Below, in pieces: positions 16,275 to 25,641 of a stretch of DNA of 40,040 nucleotides (positions are counted from its first letter, which is position 1; each line of letters opens with the position of its first letter). The DNA is from Humisphaera sp. (lineage in GTDB: Bacteria; Planctomycetota; Phycisphaerae; Tepidisphaerales; Tepidisphaeraceae). The stretch is taken from NCBI GenBank assembly GCA_025351525.1, contig JANXVV010000109.1, forward strand, positions 1 to 40,040, read 5' to 3'. Below the pieces are notes generated by a model. That model saw nothing but the letters and a program-made list of their open reading frames with translations. It was not told the origin of the DNA and made no database searches. A program made the position numbers and the translations under genes.

Positions 16275-16919
16275 TCACATCGGGATCGGAGCCACGCATC
16301 CTTTTTCCAGCACCAGCACCCGGTCGGCCAATCGCCCGGCCTCACCGTGGTGGTGGGTGACGTGCAGGGTCGTCACGCCGGTGCGTTGGCGAATGTTTTT
16401 CAGCAGGGCGTACATCTCTTCGCGGGTCTGATCGTCCAGGGCGCTTAGCGGTTCATCGAGCAGCAGCACGCCGGGATGAAAAGACAGGGCACGGCCCAGG
16501 GCAACGCGCTGCGCCTCCCCGCCGCTGAGGCCGGCCGGCCGCCGCACCAGCAGGTGGCCGATGCCGAGCAGGTCGGAAATTTCACAGACCCGCGCGGCGA
16601 TTTCGGTCGCGGGGGCACGGCGGATTTCCAGGGCGAAGGAAAGATGCTCGCGCACCGTCATCGTGCTGAACAGCGCCTTGTCCTGCGGCACGTAACCGAT
16701 GCCGCGCTGCCCGGGGGACAGGTGCGTGACCTCGCGGCCCCCCAGTTTGATCCGCCCGGCTTTGACGGCCCGCAGGCCGCAGATCGCTTCGAGCAGGGTG
16801 GTTTTGCCGCAACCGGTGCGGCCCATCAGCACGGTGTACTGCCCGGGGGGAACGATGAAACTGACGTGGGTCAATGAGAACGCACCGGCGGAGATCGACA
16901 GCCCGGATACTTCGATCAT
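16275..16919 (-). CDS. ABC transporter ATPase, molybdate/tungstate type
   Basis: A 214-residue nucleotide-binding subunit that powers import through the adjacent permease. All ATPase motifs are present: Walker A GRTGCGKTT (33-41), Q-loop Gln79, signature LSGGEAQ (131-137), Walker B VLLLDEP (151-157) and switch His189. There is no C-terminal TOBE/Mop domain, so unlike classical ModC it lacks the ligand-sensing extension. The start overlaps the permease stop as ATGA (16916-16919), so the two are translationally coupled. The substrate is inferred from the permease; no binding-protein gene (modA or tupA) is next to the pair. Confidence 0.85.
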   Translation of the reverse strand: MIEVSGLSISAGAFSLTHVSFIVPPGQYTVLMGRTGCGKTTLLEAICGLRAVKAGRIKLGGREVTHLSPGQRGIGYVPQDKALFSTMTVREHLSFALEIRRAPATEIAARVCEISDLLGIGHLLVRRPAGLSGGEAQRVALGRALSFHPGVLLLDEPLSALDDQTREEMYALLKNIRQRTGVTTLHVTHHHGEAGRLADRVLVLEKGCVAPIPM

Positions 16920-17770
16920 CGGTCCTTCGCCTTTCCGGTCGAATCATCCGGGAGGCTGCCATTGTCCATCAGTCGGATGAGCAACAGCACGAGGATCGCC
17001 GCCGCGACCATCAGCAGCGACACCGCGACCGCCGCCTCGATATGGCCGGCGCTGAGCTCCAGAAAAACGCTGGTGGACAGCACTTCGGTTTTCATCCGGG
17101 TGGCTCCGGAGAAGATGAGGATCGGCCCGAACTCACCGAGCGACCGCGCCCAGGCCAGTGTGCCGGCGGTGAGAATCCCCCGCCGTGCCTCCGGCAGGGT
17201 GACCCGCCAGAACGCGCTTCGCCGGGTGCAACCGAGCGTGAGCGCCACCTGTTCGCCGCGCGGATTGATCTGATCGAAGGTCACGCGCATCGTCCGCACC
17301 GCAAACGCGCACGCCACCGCGAACTGGGCCAGCACCACGCTCGGCACGGCATAGGTGACCGGCAGATGCAGCGTGTCCTGGAAATGCCGTTCGATCGACT
17401 TGCCCCCCAGCCGCATCTGAAACAGGATCAACAGGCTCAACCCCACCACCAACGGCGGCAGCACGATGGGGATGTCCAGCACCGCATCCACCCAGCGACG
17501 GCCCGGAAATCGGGTTCGCGACAGCAGATAGCCCAACGGCACCGCCACCCACACGCTGAGGATCGCGGTTAAAGTGCAGGTGATGAGACTGAGCCTGATC
17601 GCATGGCGAATCTCCGGCGTACGCAGGGCGCTGCCGAGGACGGCCGGCGTGGTGAACGACACATCCGCCGCGATCATCGCCAGGATCAGCACGATATAGA
17701 TCGCGCCGATCAACGAAAGACCGGCGAGGAAAACGCGGTCGGAGCGACGGGTGTTTGCGGAGATGGACAT
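16916..17770 (-). CDS. ABC transporter permease, ModB-like
   Basis: An inner-membrane permease of 284 residues with about six membrane spans. It contains the permease loop ARSLGEFGPILIFSG, typical of molybdate/tungstate permeases (EAA-like coupling region), and DIPIVLPPLVVGLSLLILF, the prolines of the ModB family. I chose the ATG at 17770 (MSISANTRRSD). The reading frame stays open upstream for a further ~400 codons, but that is antisense to the gene at 17930 and is not real. It is slightly longer than classical ModB and overlaps the ATPase by four bases. Sulfate or tungstate specificity cannot be excluded. Confidence 0.82.
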   Translation of the reverse strand: MSISANTRRSDRVFLAGLSLIGAIYIVLILAMIAADVSFTTPAVLGSALRTPEIRHAIRLSLITCTLTAILSVWVAVPLGYLLSRTRFPGRRWVDAVLDIPIVLPPLVVGLSLLILFQMRLGGKSIERHFQDTLHLPVTYAVPSVVLAQFAVACAFAVRTMRVTFDQINPRGEQVALTLGCTRRSAFWRVTLPEARRGILTAGTLAWARSLGEFGPILIFSGATRMKTEVLSTSVFLELSAGHIEAAVAVSLLMVAAAILVLLLIRLMDNGSLPDDSTGKAKDR

Positions 17771-17929
17771 AAGGCCGTGGCGGATGACGAAACGCGAACT
17801 CACGAATGGGCAGCATGTAACATAACGAGGGTCCAGTGTCATTGCGGAACCCCGCATATTTTTTCGCAGATGTGCATGATCACACACGGTCATTCCGTGC
17901 GAGTATGATTGCAGCCTTGAGGTATCCCC

Positions 17930-19081
17930 ATGACTCTCTCCGGCATTTCCGTTCCCCCGCCGCCCACCCCGCACTACACCGGTGAAGTGGTGTTCGTCTA
18001 TGCGTTCGATGTCGCCTACGAAATGCGCCGCGCCCCGATCAAGATGCTTCTGGGCCAGCCGGTGGCGCAGTTCACCGCCGACGCCAGCAAGCGCAGCCCG
18101 CGTCAACTGTTTTTCTATCGCGCCCAGATGGTCCGCCTCCCGCCGCTGGAACGATTCGGGCCTTACGGGCCGGTGCGCGTCGAGCGCAGTGTGAAGATCC
18201 TGCCGGTGGGAGCGATCAGCATCACGATCCGGATGCCCTTCCGGGTCGAGCGAATCGCGGACCTGGTCGCGTTTCACAATCTCAAGTACAGCAATGGAAC
18301 CTCGCTCTATGAAGAGGTGCGGCAACTGGCGGATGAAGTCCGCCGTGAACTGGTGCCGTATGCCGTGCGCCCGGTCGCCAAACTCGACGAGGAGGAGGGC
18401 TACACCGTTTTCTGTCTCCACGCGCCGCTGACGACCGCGACCGCGACTCCCTTGAGAACGGAGGATTGGCTGCAGGCCAATCGACGTGAGGTGGCGGCGC
18501 TGCTGACCGCCGAGCCGGATCCGGTGCAACTTTCCGATCAGGAGTTCATCGAATCGACCGGCAAGTATTTCAGCTACTACGACCGCGATCTGGTGGTGAT
18601 CGACTGGGACGCGGCCATGATTATCGATGAGCCGCGGTATCTCGACGAAACGCTGTACATCATGGAGCTGGCCAATCTGCAGTTGGCGGAATTGGAGGCC
18701 TACGACCGCCTGCTGGATGATGCGGTGGACCGGGCCTACCGCGATCTGAACACCAAGCGGCTCGACCGCTGGCAGGGCCCGCGCATCCAGCGGGAACTCC
18801 GCGAAATCCGCGTCGATCTCGCCCGGCTGAGCGATGAGCTCTCGAACATCACCAAATTTTTCGGCGACTGGCATCTGGCCCGAATCTATCAGGGGCTTTC
18901 GGCACGATTCCATCTGGGCGACTGGCATCACACGATCGATGAAAAATTGAAGACGCTCGACGACCTGTATCAGTTGCTGCAATCCGACCGGAACAATCGA
19001 TGGATGCTCAAGTTGGAAGTGATCGTGGTCGTGCTGTTCGTGATCGATCTGGCACTGCTGATATTCGGGGGGCGGAAATGA
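17930..19081 (+). CDS. Coiled-coil protein with C-terminal membrane anchor (RMD1/YagE-like?)
   Basis: A 383-residue protein preceded by GAGG. It has an alpha/beta N-terminal half (VVFVYAFDVAYEMRR), a central YYDRDLVVIDWDAAMI block, a long helical part rich in Glu, Arg and Leu (residues ~235-350), and a single C-terminal membrane span (LEVIVVVLFVIDLALLIF) with a 4-residue tail. This order, with the terminal anchor, resembles the RMD1/YagE (DUF155) family. I am not certain; it may be a separate family of similar build. The role is unknown. It is divergent from the ABC permease, and its stop abuts the stop of the convergent gene with no bases between. Confidence 0.6.
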   Translation: MTLSGISVPPPPTPHYTGEVVFVYAFDVAYEMRRAPIKMLLGQPVAQFTADASKRSPRQLFFYRAQMVRLPPLERFGPYGPVRVERSVKILPVGAISITIRMPFRVERIADLVAFHNLKYSNGTSLYEEVRQLADEVRRELVPYAVRPVAKLDEEEGYTVFCLHAPLTTATATPLRTEDWLQANRREVAALLTAEPDPVQLSDQEFIESTGKYFSYYDRDLVVIDWDAAMIIDEPRYLDETLYIMELANLQLAELEAYDRLLDDAVDRAYRDLNTKRLDRWQGPRIQRELREIRVDLARLSDELSNITKFFGDWHLARIYQGLSARFHLGDWHHTIDEKLKTLDDLYQLLQSDRNNRWMLKLEVIVVVLFVIDLALLIFGGRK

Positions 19082-20452
19082 TCAGTGATACCACCAACTG
19101 GCCGTCAACCAACTGTTTTCACCGTGGCTGGACATCAGATGCACACAGTAGAGGATGCCAAAAATGACGTGGAGCGAAAACGTGAACATGCAGAGTGCGG
19201 AGCGCCAGTCGATGGTTTGCTTCGGACGGGGCAGCGATCGACTCGCGCGAATCCTCGCGATGGCGAACAGGGTGGATTCGACGAACAGAACGAACAGGGC
19301 CAGCTGCGCGCTCCACAGGAAATTTCCATGGCGGGTTCGTTTGGTTTCGGCGATGAGATAGGTGAAAAGCAATCCGACCGCGAACACGAGCCATGCCAGA
19401 TTCAACCGCGAACGCGACCGCGCTTCCCGCCACCATGTGAGATAGCAGGTGACGGGAAACAAAATTGACAGCAGAAGTTTCGGCGCCAAATGTCGCGACA
19501 TCGCGGACATCGTCGCGAGCGGCGAAAAAATCGCGTGCGCCCCGCCGGTGTAGCGCGCGTATATCCAACTTTGCCAGCCCAGCACCAAAAACGTCGGCAG
19601 CACCAAGCCCATGAGAAGGAAAGTCCAGCGGACCGGTTGGCTGAATATCCATTGCCGAAGAACAGCCATGAACAATACGCCCGGCACGAGGCACAACAGG
19701 AAGCTGGGTTTGGCCATCGCACCCGCAATCACCAGAACGGCGAATGCCATGGTTGCGAACCACGACGGGCGGGCGTTCGATTTCGACTGCTCCGGGAATC
19801 CCGCGAGAGTCACGAGGAATGTCAGCAGGACGAACGGTTTGGCCGCGATGACGGTGGGGTTGTGCCAGACATTGATGCCGATGTATCCGAAGTAATAGCG
19901 GCCATCCTGCACGTGCAGTAGCGCAATCGGAGTGAGGATCATCAGACCGATGACGAGCGCCACCCCCGCGAGAGTGCCGAGCGCGCTGTCGATCGCCGTC
20001 GCCGTGCGAATCCGGGTCCAGAGGATCATGGACAACAGCCATGCGAAAAATACATTCGTGATGATGGCGGCGGTGGCGTACTGCGTGCTGACTTCCGCCA
20101 GGACCTCATCGTCCACCTCACCGCGAGAATTTCCGACGGCGATTTGGGCGGCGGCGGTCTGGCGATTCCCTTGAAACACTTCCACCCCCTTCTGCACGCC
20201 GATCAACACCCCATGATAAAGCGGATGGGGGATCATCACGGTTCGCTGTTCGCGCAACTCGGCAGCCAGCACACTGTGTGGCGGGAAATCCGACTGCGGG
20301 ACGATCGCCGGTGTGCCGCGAATTCCCCGGCTGAGCAAAGGTGCGAAAAGGGTGGGGATGATCGCGACCAGCAGGGACGTTGCGAAAAGGTCTAATCGAT
20401 CAAGACGCCAAACTTTATCGAGAATGCCTGAAAGCGGTCGAACCATTTTCAT
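19082..20452 (-). CDS. Multi-span membrane protein, possible GT-C glycosyltransferase
   Basis: A hydrophobic protein of about 456 residues with roughly ten membrane spans, last in the glycan operon. The frame is open to 20539, but the first ATG there falls inside a REP-like half repeat. The ATG at 20452 (MKMVRPLSG) has GGAG 9 bases upstream, so I prefer it. A long periplasmic loop follows the first span (residues ~55-140). Its position and build suggest a lipid-linked-sugar transferase or polymer-handling protein, but no DxD- or ExD-type signature is clear enough to name it. Confidence 0.6.
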   Translation of the reverse strand: MKMVRPLSGILDKVWRLDRLDLFATSLLVAIIPTLFAPLLSRGIRGTPAIVPQSDFPPHSVLAAELREQRTVMIPHPLYHGVLIGVQKGVEVFQGNRQTAAAQIAVGNSRGEVDDEVLAEVSTQYATAAIITNVFFAWLLSMILWTRIRTATAIDSALGTLAGVALVIGLMILTPIALLHVQDGRYYFGYIGINVWHNPTVIAAKPFVLLTFLVTLAGFPEQSKSNARPSWFATMAFAVLVIAGAMAKPSFLLCLVPGVLFMAVLRQWIFSQPVRWTFLLMGLVLPTFLVLGWQSWIYARYTGGAHAIFSPLATMSAMSRHLAPKLLLSILFPVTCYLTWWREARSRSRLNLAWLVFAVGLLFTYLIAETKRTRHGNFLWSAQLALFVLFVESTLFAIARIRASRSLPRPKQTIDWRSALCMFTFSLHVIFGILYCVHLMSSHGENSWLTASWWYH

Positions 20453-20532
20453 TCTCAATTGCTCCAATGGATCTGCTCCACTTTTTGCATCAATCAGATC
20501 CTTGAAAGTCCTCAGAGTTTGTGAATGAGAAC

Positions 20533-20547
20533 GTAGCATGGGCTACC
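20533..20547. repeat. REP-like half copy
   Basis: GTAGCATGGGCTACC matches the first part of the REP/BIME unit and then stops. It lies between the methyltransferase stop (20548) and the membrane-protein start. It shows the unit can be truncated to half a hairpin and supplies a spurious upstream ATG to the next gene. Confidence 0.65.
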
Positions 20548-21153
20548 TTACGCCCCCGTTTTTATACCGGCGACGCAGATGAAGTATTCATGCCAGATCG
20601 CGAATTGATCCCAGGTTTCGATCTTTAATTCGGTCGACACCGCGCTGCGCAACGTCTCGGCGGTGCGAGGGAAACTGCCGCGGTCGTAATGCCAGATCAA
20701 ACGGCCGACACGCCTGCGCGGCGCCCAGATTGCATCGGACAGAATCAGCTTGCCGCCGGGCGCTAAAACCCGTGCGCACTCGGCCATCATCCGTCGCAAC
20801 GCTTCATCGGTCAGATGATGCGTGACATTCGTGCAGAGAACGACGTCGACGGTTGCGGTCGCCACGGGGATGCGCGTCGCATCGCCCAGAAGCGCGATCC
20901 CGGTCGGATTCTTGGAGGCGAAGCCGCGTAATTTCTGGGGGTCGATATCCAGACAGATGTATCTGCTGGAATCACTCCATAAGTCACCGACCGAGCCGGT
21001 CCCCCCGCCGATATCCAACACCCGGCGGGCCGCCCGGAGCGGTATGATTCTCGTCGCCAAGCGGGCGCGAACCTGCTTAGCGCCGACGAGCGTTTGAGCG
21101 GTGTCGTATACCCAGGGGCGGGCCACGAATTGATGGAGCAGGGAACGGATCAT
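20548..21153 (-). CDS. SAM-dependent class I methyltransferase
   Basis: A 201-residue methyltransferase with motif I RVLDIGGGTGSVG, acidic strand YICLDIDP, and motif IV/post region VVLCTNVTHHLTDEALRR and LAPGGKLILSD. The ATG at 21153 overlaps the upstream stop as ATGA, so I prefer it to the ATG nine codons earlier. Given the operon, it may methylate a sugar or a lipid-linked intermediate; the acceptor is not visible in the sequence. Confidence 0.85.
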   Translation of the reverse strand: MIRSLLHQFVARPWVYDTAQTLVGAKQVRARLATRIIPLRAARRVLDIGGGTGSVGDLWSDSSRYICLDIDPQKLRGFASKNPTGIALLGDATRIPVATATVDVVLCTNVTHHLTDEALRRMMAECARVLAPGGKLILSDAIWAPRRRVGRLIWHYDRGSFPRTAETLRSAVSTELKIETWDQFAIWHEYFICVAGIKTGA

Positions 21154-22823
21154 CGGGGTTTCCGTAATCGAGCCGACCACTTTTCTTCAACTTCAACCTG
21201 CCATGAATCCGACTCACCGGCGAATTGGGGACGGCGGTAGATCAGGTAGTGCCTTTCGTCCAGCAGCACCCGCCGATAGAGCCGTAATCCATCGTCGAGA
21301 ATATCCTGCGGCGTCAGGTCGACGGTGTCTTCCGGATCGAGAATGAGAGTGGTCAGGCGATATTTTTCACTCAACCGTTTCAGCGTTCGGGCATTGGCGG
21401 GCACGAATGAATACGTCACGTCCGGATGCAGCGAAAGATAGGGAAGGCCCAGTTGCGGCGGGCCGGCCAGCACGGTGGAATCATCGTGGTGCAGTGCTTC
21501 GACGCGAACGGCGGCCCGCTCATCCTCGGTGTCTCTGGACACCATGTCTTTGAACGCTTTGAACGAGATCGGCAGCATCCAGGCCGCGACGCAAACCGCC
21601 CCGATCACCTGTGGCCACAGTCGGTCTTCCGACGGCAAATGGCGGAGGAGCAGCGAGAACAGGGCGACCCACAGTTTCGCCGCCATCAACGCCACGAACG
21701 GCAACGCAAACATCGCCACCCGCAGCGGTCGGTCGTAATGGATCGAATAAAACGCGCAGATGAAACAGATCGTGACCAGAAGCAGAGCCGCGCCGCCGAG
21801 TGAGATTGGATCGCGCTTCCAAAGGCCGCAAATGAAACCGATTGGAATCGCCAAAAGCAGCGGCAGGAGCATGGGAATGGTCGCCTCGCGCTTGCGACGA
21901 TCGTAGCGGCGCAGCATCGCTTTGCAGTTTTCGCCGAAGCGCTTGGCGAGAGTCTGCCGCCATTCCTGCGAGGTGGGCTTCAGTTCATCCCACGCGACAG
22001 AATCCCGATAGATGCGTTCCGCATCCGCCTCCGCGAGAAAAATATCGAGTGTGATCAGCGAAGGCCGACCTTTGGAAATGGGCGATGCGTATACCGCACC
22101 GAGAAGCAGCACCGATAGACCAAAAAACAAAACGGCGTGACCGAGATTGTAAAGAAATCCGCGACCTTCAGCAGTCGGCGCCATGAGCAGCACGATTGCC
22201 ATCGGCACCGCGAGAAACGCGCCGGTTTCGCGGTACAGAAATGGAAGCAACACGAGCAGGGGACCGATCCACGGCATCCATCGACGCGGCAGATGGACGA
22301 ACACACAAAACGCGACCGCCGCCGCCGCCACAACGGAGGTTTCGGCCATTGCCGTCTGCGCGAAATACAGGTTCGCCGGATAGATCAGGAAAAATCCTGC
22401 GGCGGCCAATGCGGTTTTCCGGGTGAAGAAACGCAACCCGATCAGATAGGTGCAGATCGCGCCAAGCGTGTAAGCGAACTGGCTGACGAAAATACTTCTG
22501 CCAGTGCCATAACCGAACAGTTTGTAGACCGCGGCGAGATTCCAATAGTAGCCGGGCATGTAGAGGCGCGTTTTAGTGGTGGGTTGCGAGAGGGTCGACG
22601 GATAGATGACATGGCTGACGATTTCGCCAGTGTTCGCCAGATGCCGGGCGGCGGTGACGTAACCGACTGCATCGTTGTCCACGATTCCGCGAATTTGCCG
22701 ACGGCCGACGGCGGAGTTGCCGGCGATCAGAATGACGATCGCCACGACCGCGATGCCGAGGATGTCGGTCAGGACATTTCGTCCACTGACCGCGCGAAGA
22801 TCTTTCGGTGGAGTATCCGTCAT
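21150..22823 (-). CDS. GT-C superfamily membrane glycosyltransferase (GT39/PMT-like)
   Basis: A 557-residue protein. The N-terminal span is followed by GIVDNDAVGYVTAARHLANTG, the acidic first-loop motif typical of GT-C enzymes that use polyprenyl-phosphate sugars. About ten spans follow, then a soluble C-terminal domain (~residues 430-557). It would transfer a sugar from a lipid carrier on the outer face of the membrane. It is linked by ATGA overlaps to the methyltransferases on both sides (21150-21153 and 22820-22823). The donor could be the product of the upstream GT2 enzyme; this is inference from context. Confidence 0.72.
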   Translation of the reverse strand: MTDTPPKDLRAVSGRNVLTDILGIAVVAIVILIAGNSAVGRRQIRGIVDNDAVGYVTAARHLANTGEIVSHVIYPSTLSQPTTKTRLYMPGYYWNLAAVYKLFGYGTGRSIFVSQFAYTLGAICTYLIGLRFFTRKTALAAAGFFLIYPANLYFAQTAMAETSVVAAAAVAFCVFVHLPRRWMPWIGPLLVLLPFLYRETGAFLAVPMAIVLLMAPTAEGRGFLYNLGHAVLFFGLSVLLLGAVYASPISKGRPSLITLDIFLAEADAERIYRDSVAWDELKPTSQEWRQTLAKRFGENCKAMLRRYDRRKREATIPMLLPLLLAIPIGFICGLWKRDPISLGGAALLLVTICFICAFYSIHYDRPLRVAMFALPFVALMAAKLWVALFSLLLRHLPSEDRLWPQVIGAVCVAAWMLPISFKAFKDMVSRDTEDERAAVRVEALHHDDSTVLAGPPQLGLPYLSLHPDVTYSFVPANARTLKRLSEKYRLTTLILDPEDTVDLTPQDILDDGLRLYRRVLLDERHYLIYRRPQFAGESDSWQVEVEEKWSARLRKPR

Positions 22824-23620
22824 ATCCGCCTCGCCACTGCCAACAGCGACACCCCGAGACTGATCCGCCGTCGGTTGCGAATCATATTTGCCTCGCCCGC
22901 CAGCGCGCGATCTAAAAGTCCGTTGACACCCGGCACGATGCGGAAATCCGTCTCGGCCAGTTCAGCCATGTCGGCGGCACCATCGCTATGGCTGAATTGT
23001 CGGTTGATCCGCCGTCCAAGCCAAACGAGCGGATAAATCCACGACATGAATTCGGTCTGATACTCGACCCGAAACCCGGCGGTTTTCAACTTGTCGGTCA
23101 GCTCGTCGAACATATAGCGGCGGGCATGTTTTGCAGCCTGATCGAAGTAACTCCACAGCGACATATGCGCCGGCACCGTGATGCACAACGCCCCGCCCGG
23201 CGCGAGCATGGTCCGCACGCTGCGCAGGACCTGTTCGTCATTTTGAATGTGTTCCAGCACGTCGAACATACCGACCAGATGAAGCGCTTCGGAAAAAGGT
23301 GGCCGCAACACATCGCCTTGAACCAGCGGGCAATTCGAGCGGTGCTTGGCATAGACCAACGCCTCGCGGTAGAGGTCCATGCCGAACACATGACCGCCGG
23401 GGCAGGACTGCTGAAGGAGCCGCAACATGCCCCCGTTGCCGCAGCCGAGTTCCAGCACGTTATACCCCGGTGGGAAACCGGCGGCCAACTGACGGAGGAT
23501 CGTGCCGACGGCGCGCTTGCGGGCGCGGAACCAGAAATGGCGATCCTCGACACCGTCCAGTTTCTCGAAAAACGCCGGGTCGTAACCGGCCGAGGTCACC
23601 CCGTTCGCTGCATGGTTCAT
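22820..23620 (-). CDS. SAM-dependent methyltransferase of the glycan operon
   Basis: A 266-residue class I methyltransferase: motif I VLELGCGNGGMLR (about residues 55-67), acidic strand VFGMDLYREAL, then GMFDVLEHIQNDEQVL and LAPGGALCITVPAH. It resembles methyltransferases found in polysaccharide and LPS clusters. The start codon overlaps the stop of wecE (23617-23620) and its stop overlaps the next start, so expression is tightly coupled. The acceptor is unknown. Confidence 0.88.
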   Translation of the reverse strand: MNHAANGVTSAGYDPAFFEKLDGVEDRHFWFRARKRAVGTILRQLAAGFPPGYNVLELGCGNGGMLRLLQQSCPGGHVFGMDLYREALVYAKHRSNCPLVQGDVLRPPFSEALHLVGMFDVLEHIQNDEQVLRSVRTMLAPGGALCITVPAHMSLWSYFDQAAKHARRYMFDELTDKLKTAGFRVEYQTEFMSWIYPLVWLGRRINRQFSHSDGAADMAELAETDFRIVPGVNGLLDRALAGEANMIRNRRRISLGVSLLAVARRI

Positions 23621-24777
23621 CCACCGCTCCGGCCATCGAGGCAGTTGAATGCGCGCAACGCCTCGACCACCGTCGCCTGATCATTTTCCGCAAGCTCGTT
23701 ATAGAACGGCAGGCGAAGCAACCGATCGGAAAGGTTTTCCGTCACCGGGCAGTCCCCCGCTTTGCCGCCATATTTACGGCCCATGTCCGACAGATGCAGC
23801 GGCAAATAATGGAACACGCTGAGGATGCCCTGCTGCTTGAGATGGCGGATCAACGCCTGTCGCGATTCGAGCGAGGGCAGCAGCAGATAGTACATGTGAA
23901 ACGTCTGCTCGCACTCCGCCGGCACGAACGGTGTGCGAACGCCCTGCCGCCCGGCCCACTCCGCCAGATTCGCATGATAATATTCCCAAACCCGCCGGCG
24001 CTTCGCTTGAATCTGATCGGCACACTCCAGTTGGCCATACAAAAACGCAGCGAGAATATCGGACATCAGATAGCTCGACCCGACATCCACCCAACTGTAT
24101 TTGTCGACCTGCCCGCGGAAGAATCGGCTGCGGTTGGTGCCCTTCTCACGGATGATTTCCGCACGCTCGATAAACGTGCTGTCGTTGATCAACAGCGCGC
24201 CGCCTTCGCCGCAGGTGATGTTTTTCGTCTCATGGAAGCTCTGCGTGGCGAGGCATCCGAACGTGCCGAGCATCTTGCCCTTATACTTTCCGAACAGCCC
24301 GTGCGCATTGTCTTCCACTACCGCAACGCCGTGCTTTGCGGCGATGCTCATCAACGTGTCCATCTCACAGGCGACTCCCGCATAATGGACCGGCACGATG
24401 GCGCGCGTCTTGGAAGTGATCGACGATTCGAGTTTCGTTTCATCGAGGTTTAGCGTGTCCGGACGAATATCGACAAACACCGGTTTGGCCCCGCGAAGCA
24501 CGAACGCGTTGACAGTGGAAACGAACGTGAAGGAGGGCACGATCACCTCATCGCCCGGCTCGATGTTCAGCAGCAGCGCCGACATCTCCAGCGCGTGCGT
24601 GCAAGAGGTGGTGACCAGCGCCTTGGGGATGCCGATCCGGTTTTCGAGCAGTTCGTGGCACTTGCGGGTGAACATCTGATCGCCGGCGATCTGCCCGATG
24701 GCCATCGCCTGCGAGATGTACTCCTGCTCGCGCCCGGCCAGGGAGGAGCGGTTGAACGGAATGCGGATTTCAGTCAT
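23617..24777 (-). CDS. wecE: dTDP-4-amino-4,6-dideoxygalactose transaminase
   Basis: A PLP enzyme of the DegT/DnrJ/EryC1/StrS family. It is expected to turn dTDP-4-keto-6-deoxyglucose into dTDP-Fuc4N using glutamate. The 386-residue length and the sequence fit WecE/RffA closely: TTSCTHALEMSALLL, PSFTFVSTVNAFVLRGAKPV, VPVHYAGVACEMDT, the PLP lysine Lys185 in SFHETKN, and REKGTNRSRFFRGQVDKYSW. The ATG at 24777 has AAGGA 6 bases upstream, so I reject the longer frame from 24858. The WecD-like gene is just upstream, separated by a REP-like element. The enzymes making the dTDP-keto sugar (RmlA, RmlB) are not in the window. Confidence 0.9.
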   Translation of the reverse strand: MTEIRIPFNRSSLAGREQEYISQAMAIGQIAGDQMFTRKCHELLENRIGIPKALVTTSCTHALEMSALLLNIEPGDEVIVPSFTFVSTVNAFVLRGAKPVFVDIRPDTLNLDETKLESSITSKTRAIVPVHYAGVACEMDTLMSIAAKHGVAVVEDNAHGLFGKYKGKMLGTFGCLATQSFHETKNITCGEGGALLINDSTFIERAEIIREKGTNRSRFFRGQVDKYSWVDVGSSYLMSDILAAFLYGQLECADQIQAKRRRVWEYYHANLAEWAGRQGVRTPFVPAECEQTFHMYYLLLPSLESRQALIRHLKQQGILSVFHYLPLHLSDMGRKYGGKAGDCPVTENLSDRLLRLPFYNELAENDQATVVEALRAFNCLDGRSGG

Positions 24778-24828
24778 CGACGATCCTTGTCGGTGCGATA
24801 CTGTCACTAAGAACCCGTGAAACCTTGC

Positions 24829-24888
24829 GTGGCATGGGCCACCAGCCCATGTTTTCAATTCAAAACATGGGCGGGTAGCCCATGCTAC
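24829..24888. repeat. REP/BIME-like inverted repeat, copy B
   Basis: The first half is GTGGCATGGGCCACC plus AGCCCATG; the linker is TTTTCAATTCAAAA; the inverse half ends GCCCATGCTAC. It lies inside the glycan operon between the WecD-like gene and wecE. The TAG at its right foot (24887-24885) is the stop codon of the WecD-like gene. Confidence 0.85.
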
Positions 24889-25637
24889 GAGTCGCCTCGC
24901 GAAAACCAGCGGTGGTAGTATAGTTCAAGCGTGCGGGGGATAAAACCGGTGCGCGCGTAGAGTCGTTGTGCCGCCATATTTCGGCCTTGCGTTACCACCG
25001 AAACACGCCGCACGTTCTGTGCGATGAACCACTCCATCGCCGCCGCCACGAGTTGCCGACCAAGCCCTTTTCCTTGGTGCGGTACATCCACCGCGATCAA
25101 ACCGATACTCCCCTCGTCACTTTCTTTCGAGCGATGACACGTGACATATCCCCCGACTGAACCTTTTACGTCACTCACGAAAACCGCCTGCGCGAATCCC
25201 TCGAAGCTCGATTGAATCCAGGTCTCGTAAAGTGATTCGCACTGTTCGCGGGGAAACCGATCATCGTAGAAAAACCGGGTATCCGTATGACTGATCCTGG
25301 CGATGCGCCGCATCTCCGAAAGGTCGTCAATTCTCGTTTCCCGAATGCCGCTCACCGGCTTAGCCATCCCCGGTCGAGGTGCATCAGACACCGTTCGTTC
25401 CAAAGTCATTCTCACATCGACCAGATGAAACTCCCACGCCTCCGCCAGTGTGACAGTGACTGAATCATCCGACCGCGCCAGAAAATAAAGGCACTGAATC
25501 CGCCGTTCTTCGCACCAGCATTCGATGGCGTCGGCAATATCGGGAGTGAGAACGTTGCCCCGCACGCGGGCGACCGGAAACCCGAAAAAGTTCGAGTCCC
25601 AGGGAAGCAGTTCGCACGGTTCGGCGGGGGATTCCAC
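24885..25637 (-). CDS. wecD: dTDP-fucosamine acetyltransferase, WecD-like (GNAT)
   Basis: Predicted to N-acetylate dTDP-Fuc4N from acetyl-CoA, giving dTDP-Fuc4NAc. The 250-residue protein opens with ELLPWDSNFFGFPVARV, the characteristic N-terminal block of WecD/RffC. A GNAT domain follows, with the acetyl-CoA loop in VDVPHQGKGLGRQL and a closing RLYARTGFIP. I set the start at the GTG at 25637: AAGGA is 8 bases upstream and the GT2 stop is only 4 bases before it. An upstream ATG at 25733 would overlap the GT2 gene. The stop codon lies in a REP-like repeat. Because wecE is next in the operon, the two reactions are consecutive. Confidence 0.78.
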   Translation of the reverse strand: MESPAEPCELLPWDSNFFGFPVARVRGNVLTPDIADAIECWCEERRIQCLYFLARSDDSVTVTLAEAWEFHLVDVRMTLERTVSDAPRPGMAKPVSGIRETRIDDLSEMRRIARISHTDTRFFYDDRFPREQCESLYETWIQSSFEGFAQAVFVSDVKGSVGGYVTCHRSKESDEGSIGLIAVDVPHQGKGLGRQLVAAAMEWFIAQNVRRVSVVTQGRNMAAQRLYARTGFIPRTLELYYHRWFSRGDS

Positions 25638-25641
25638 AGAT

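Noticed and set aside
17771..18982. N-terminal ~400 codons of a 688-codon minus-strand frame joined to the ABC permease
   Set aside because: This part is antisense to the 17930-19081 gene, and permease homology starts only at MSISANTRRSD (17770).
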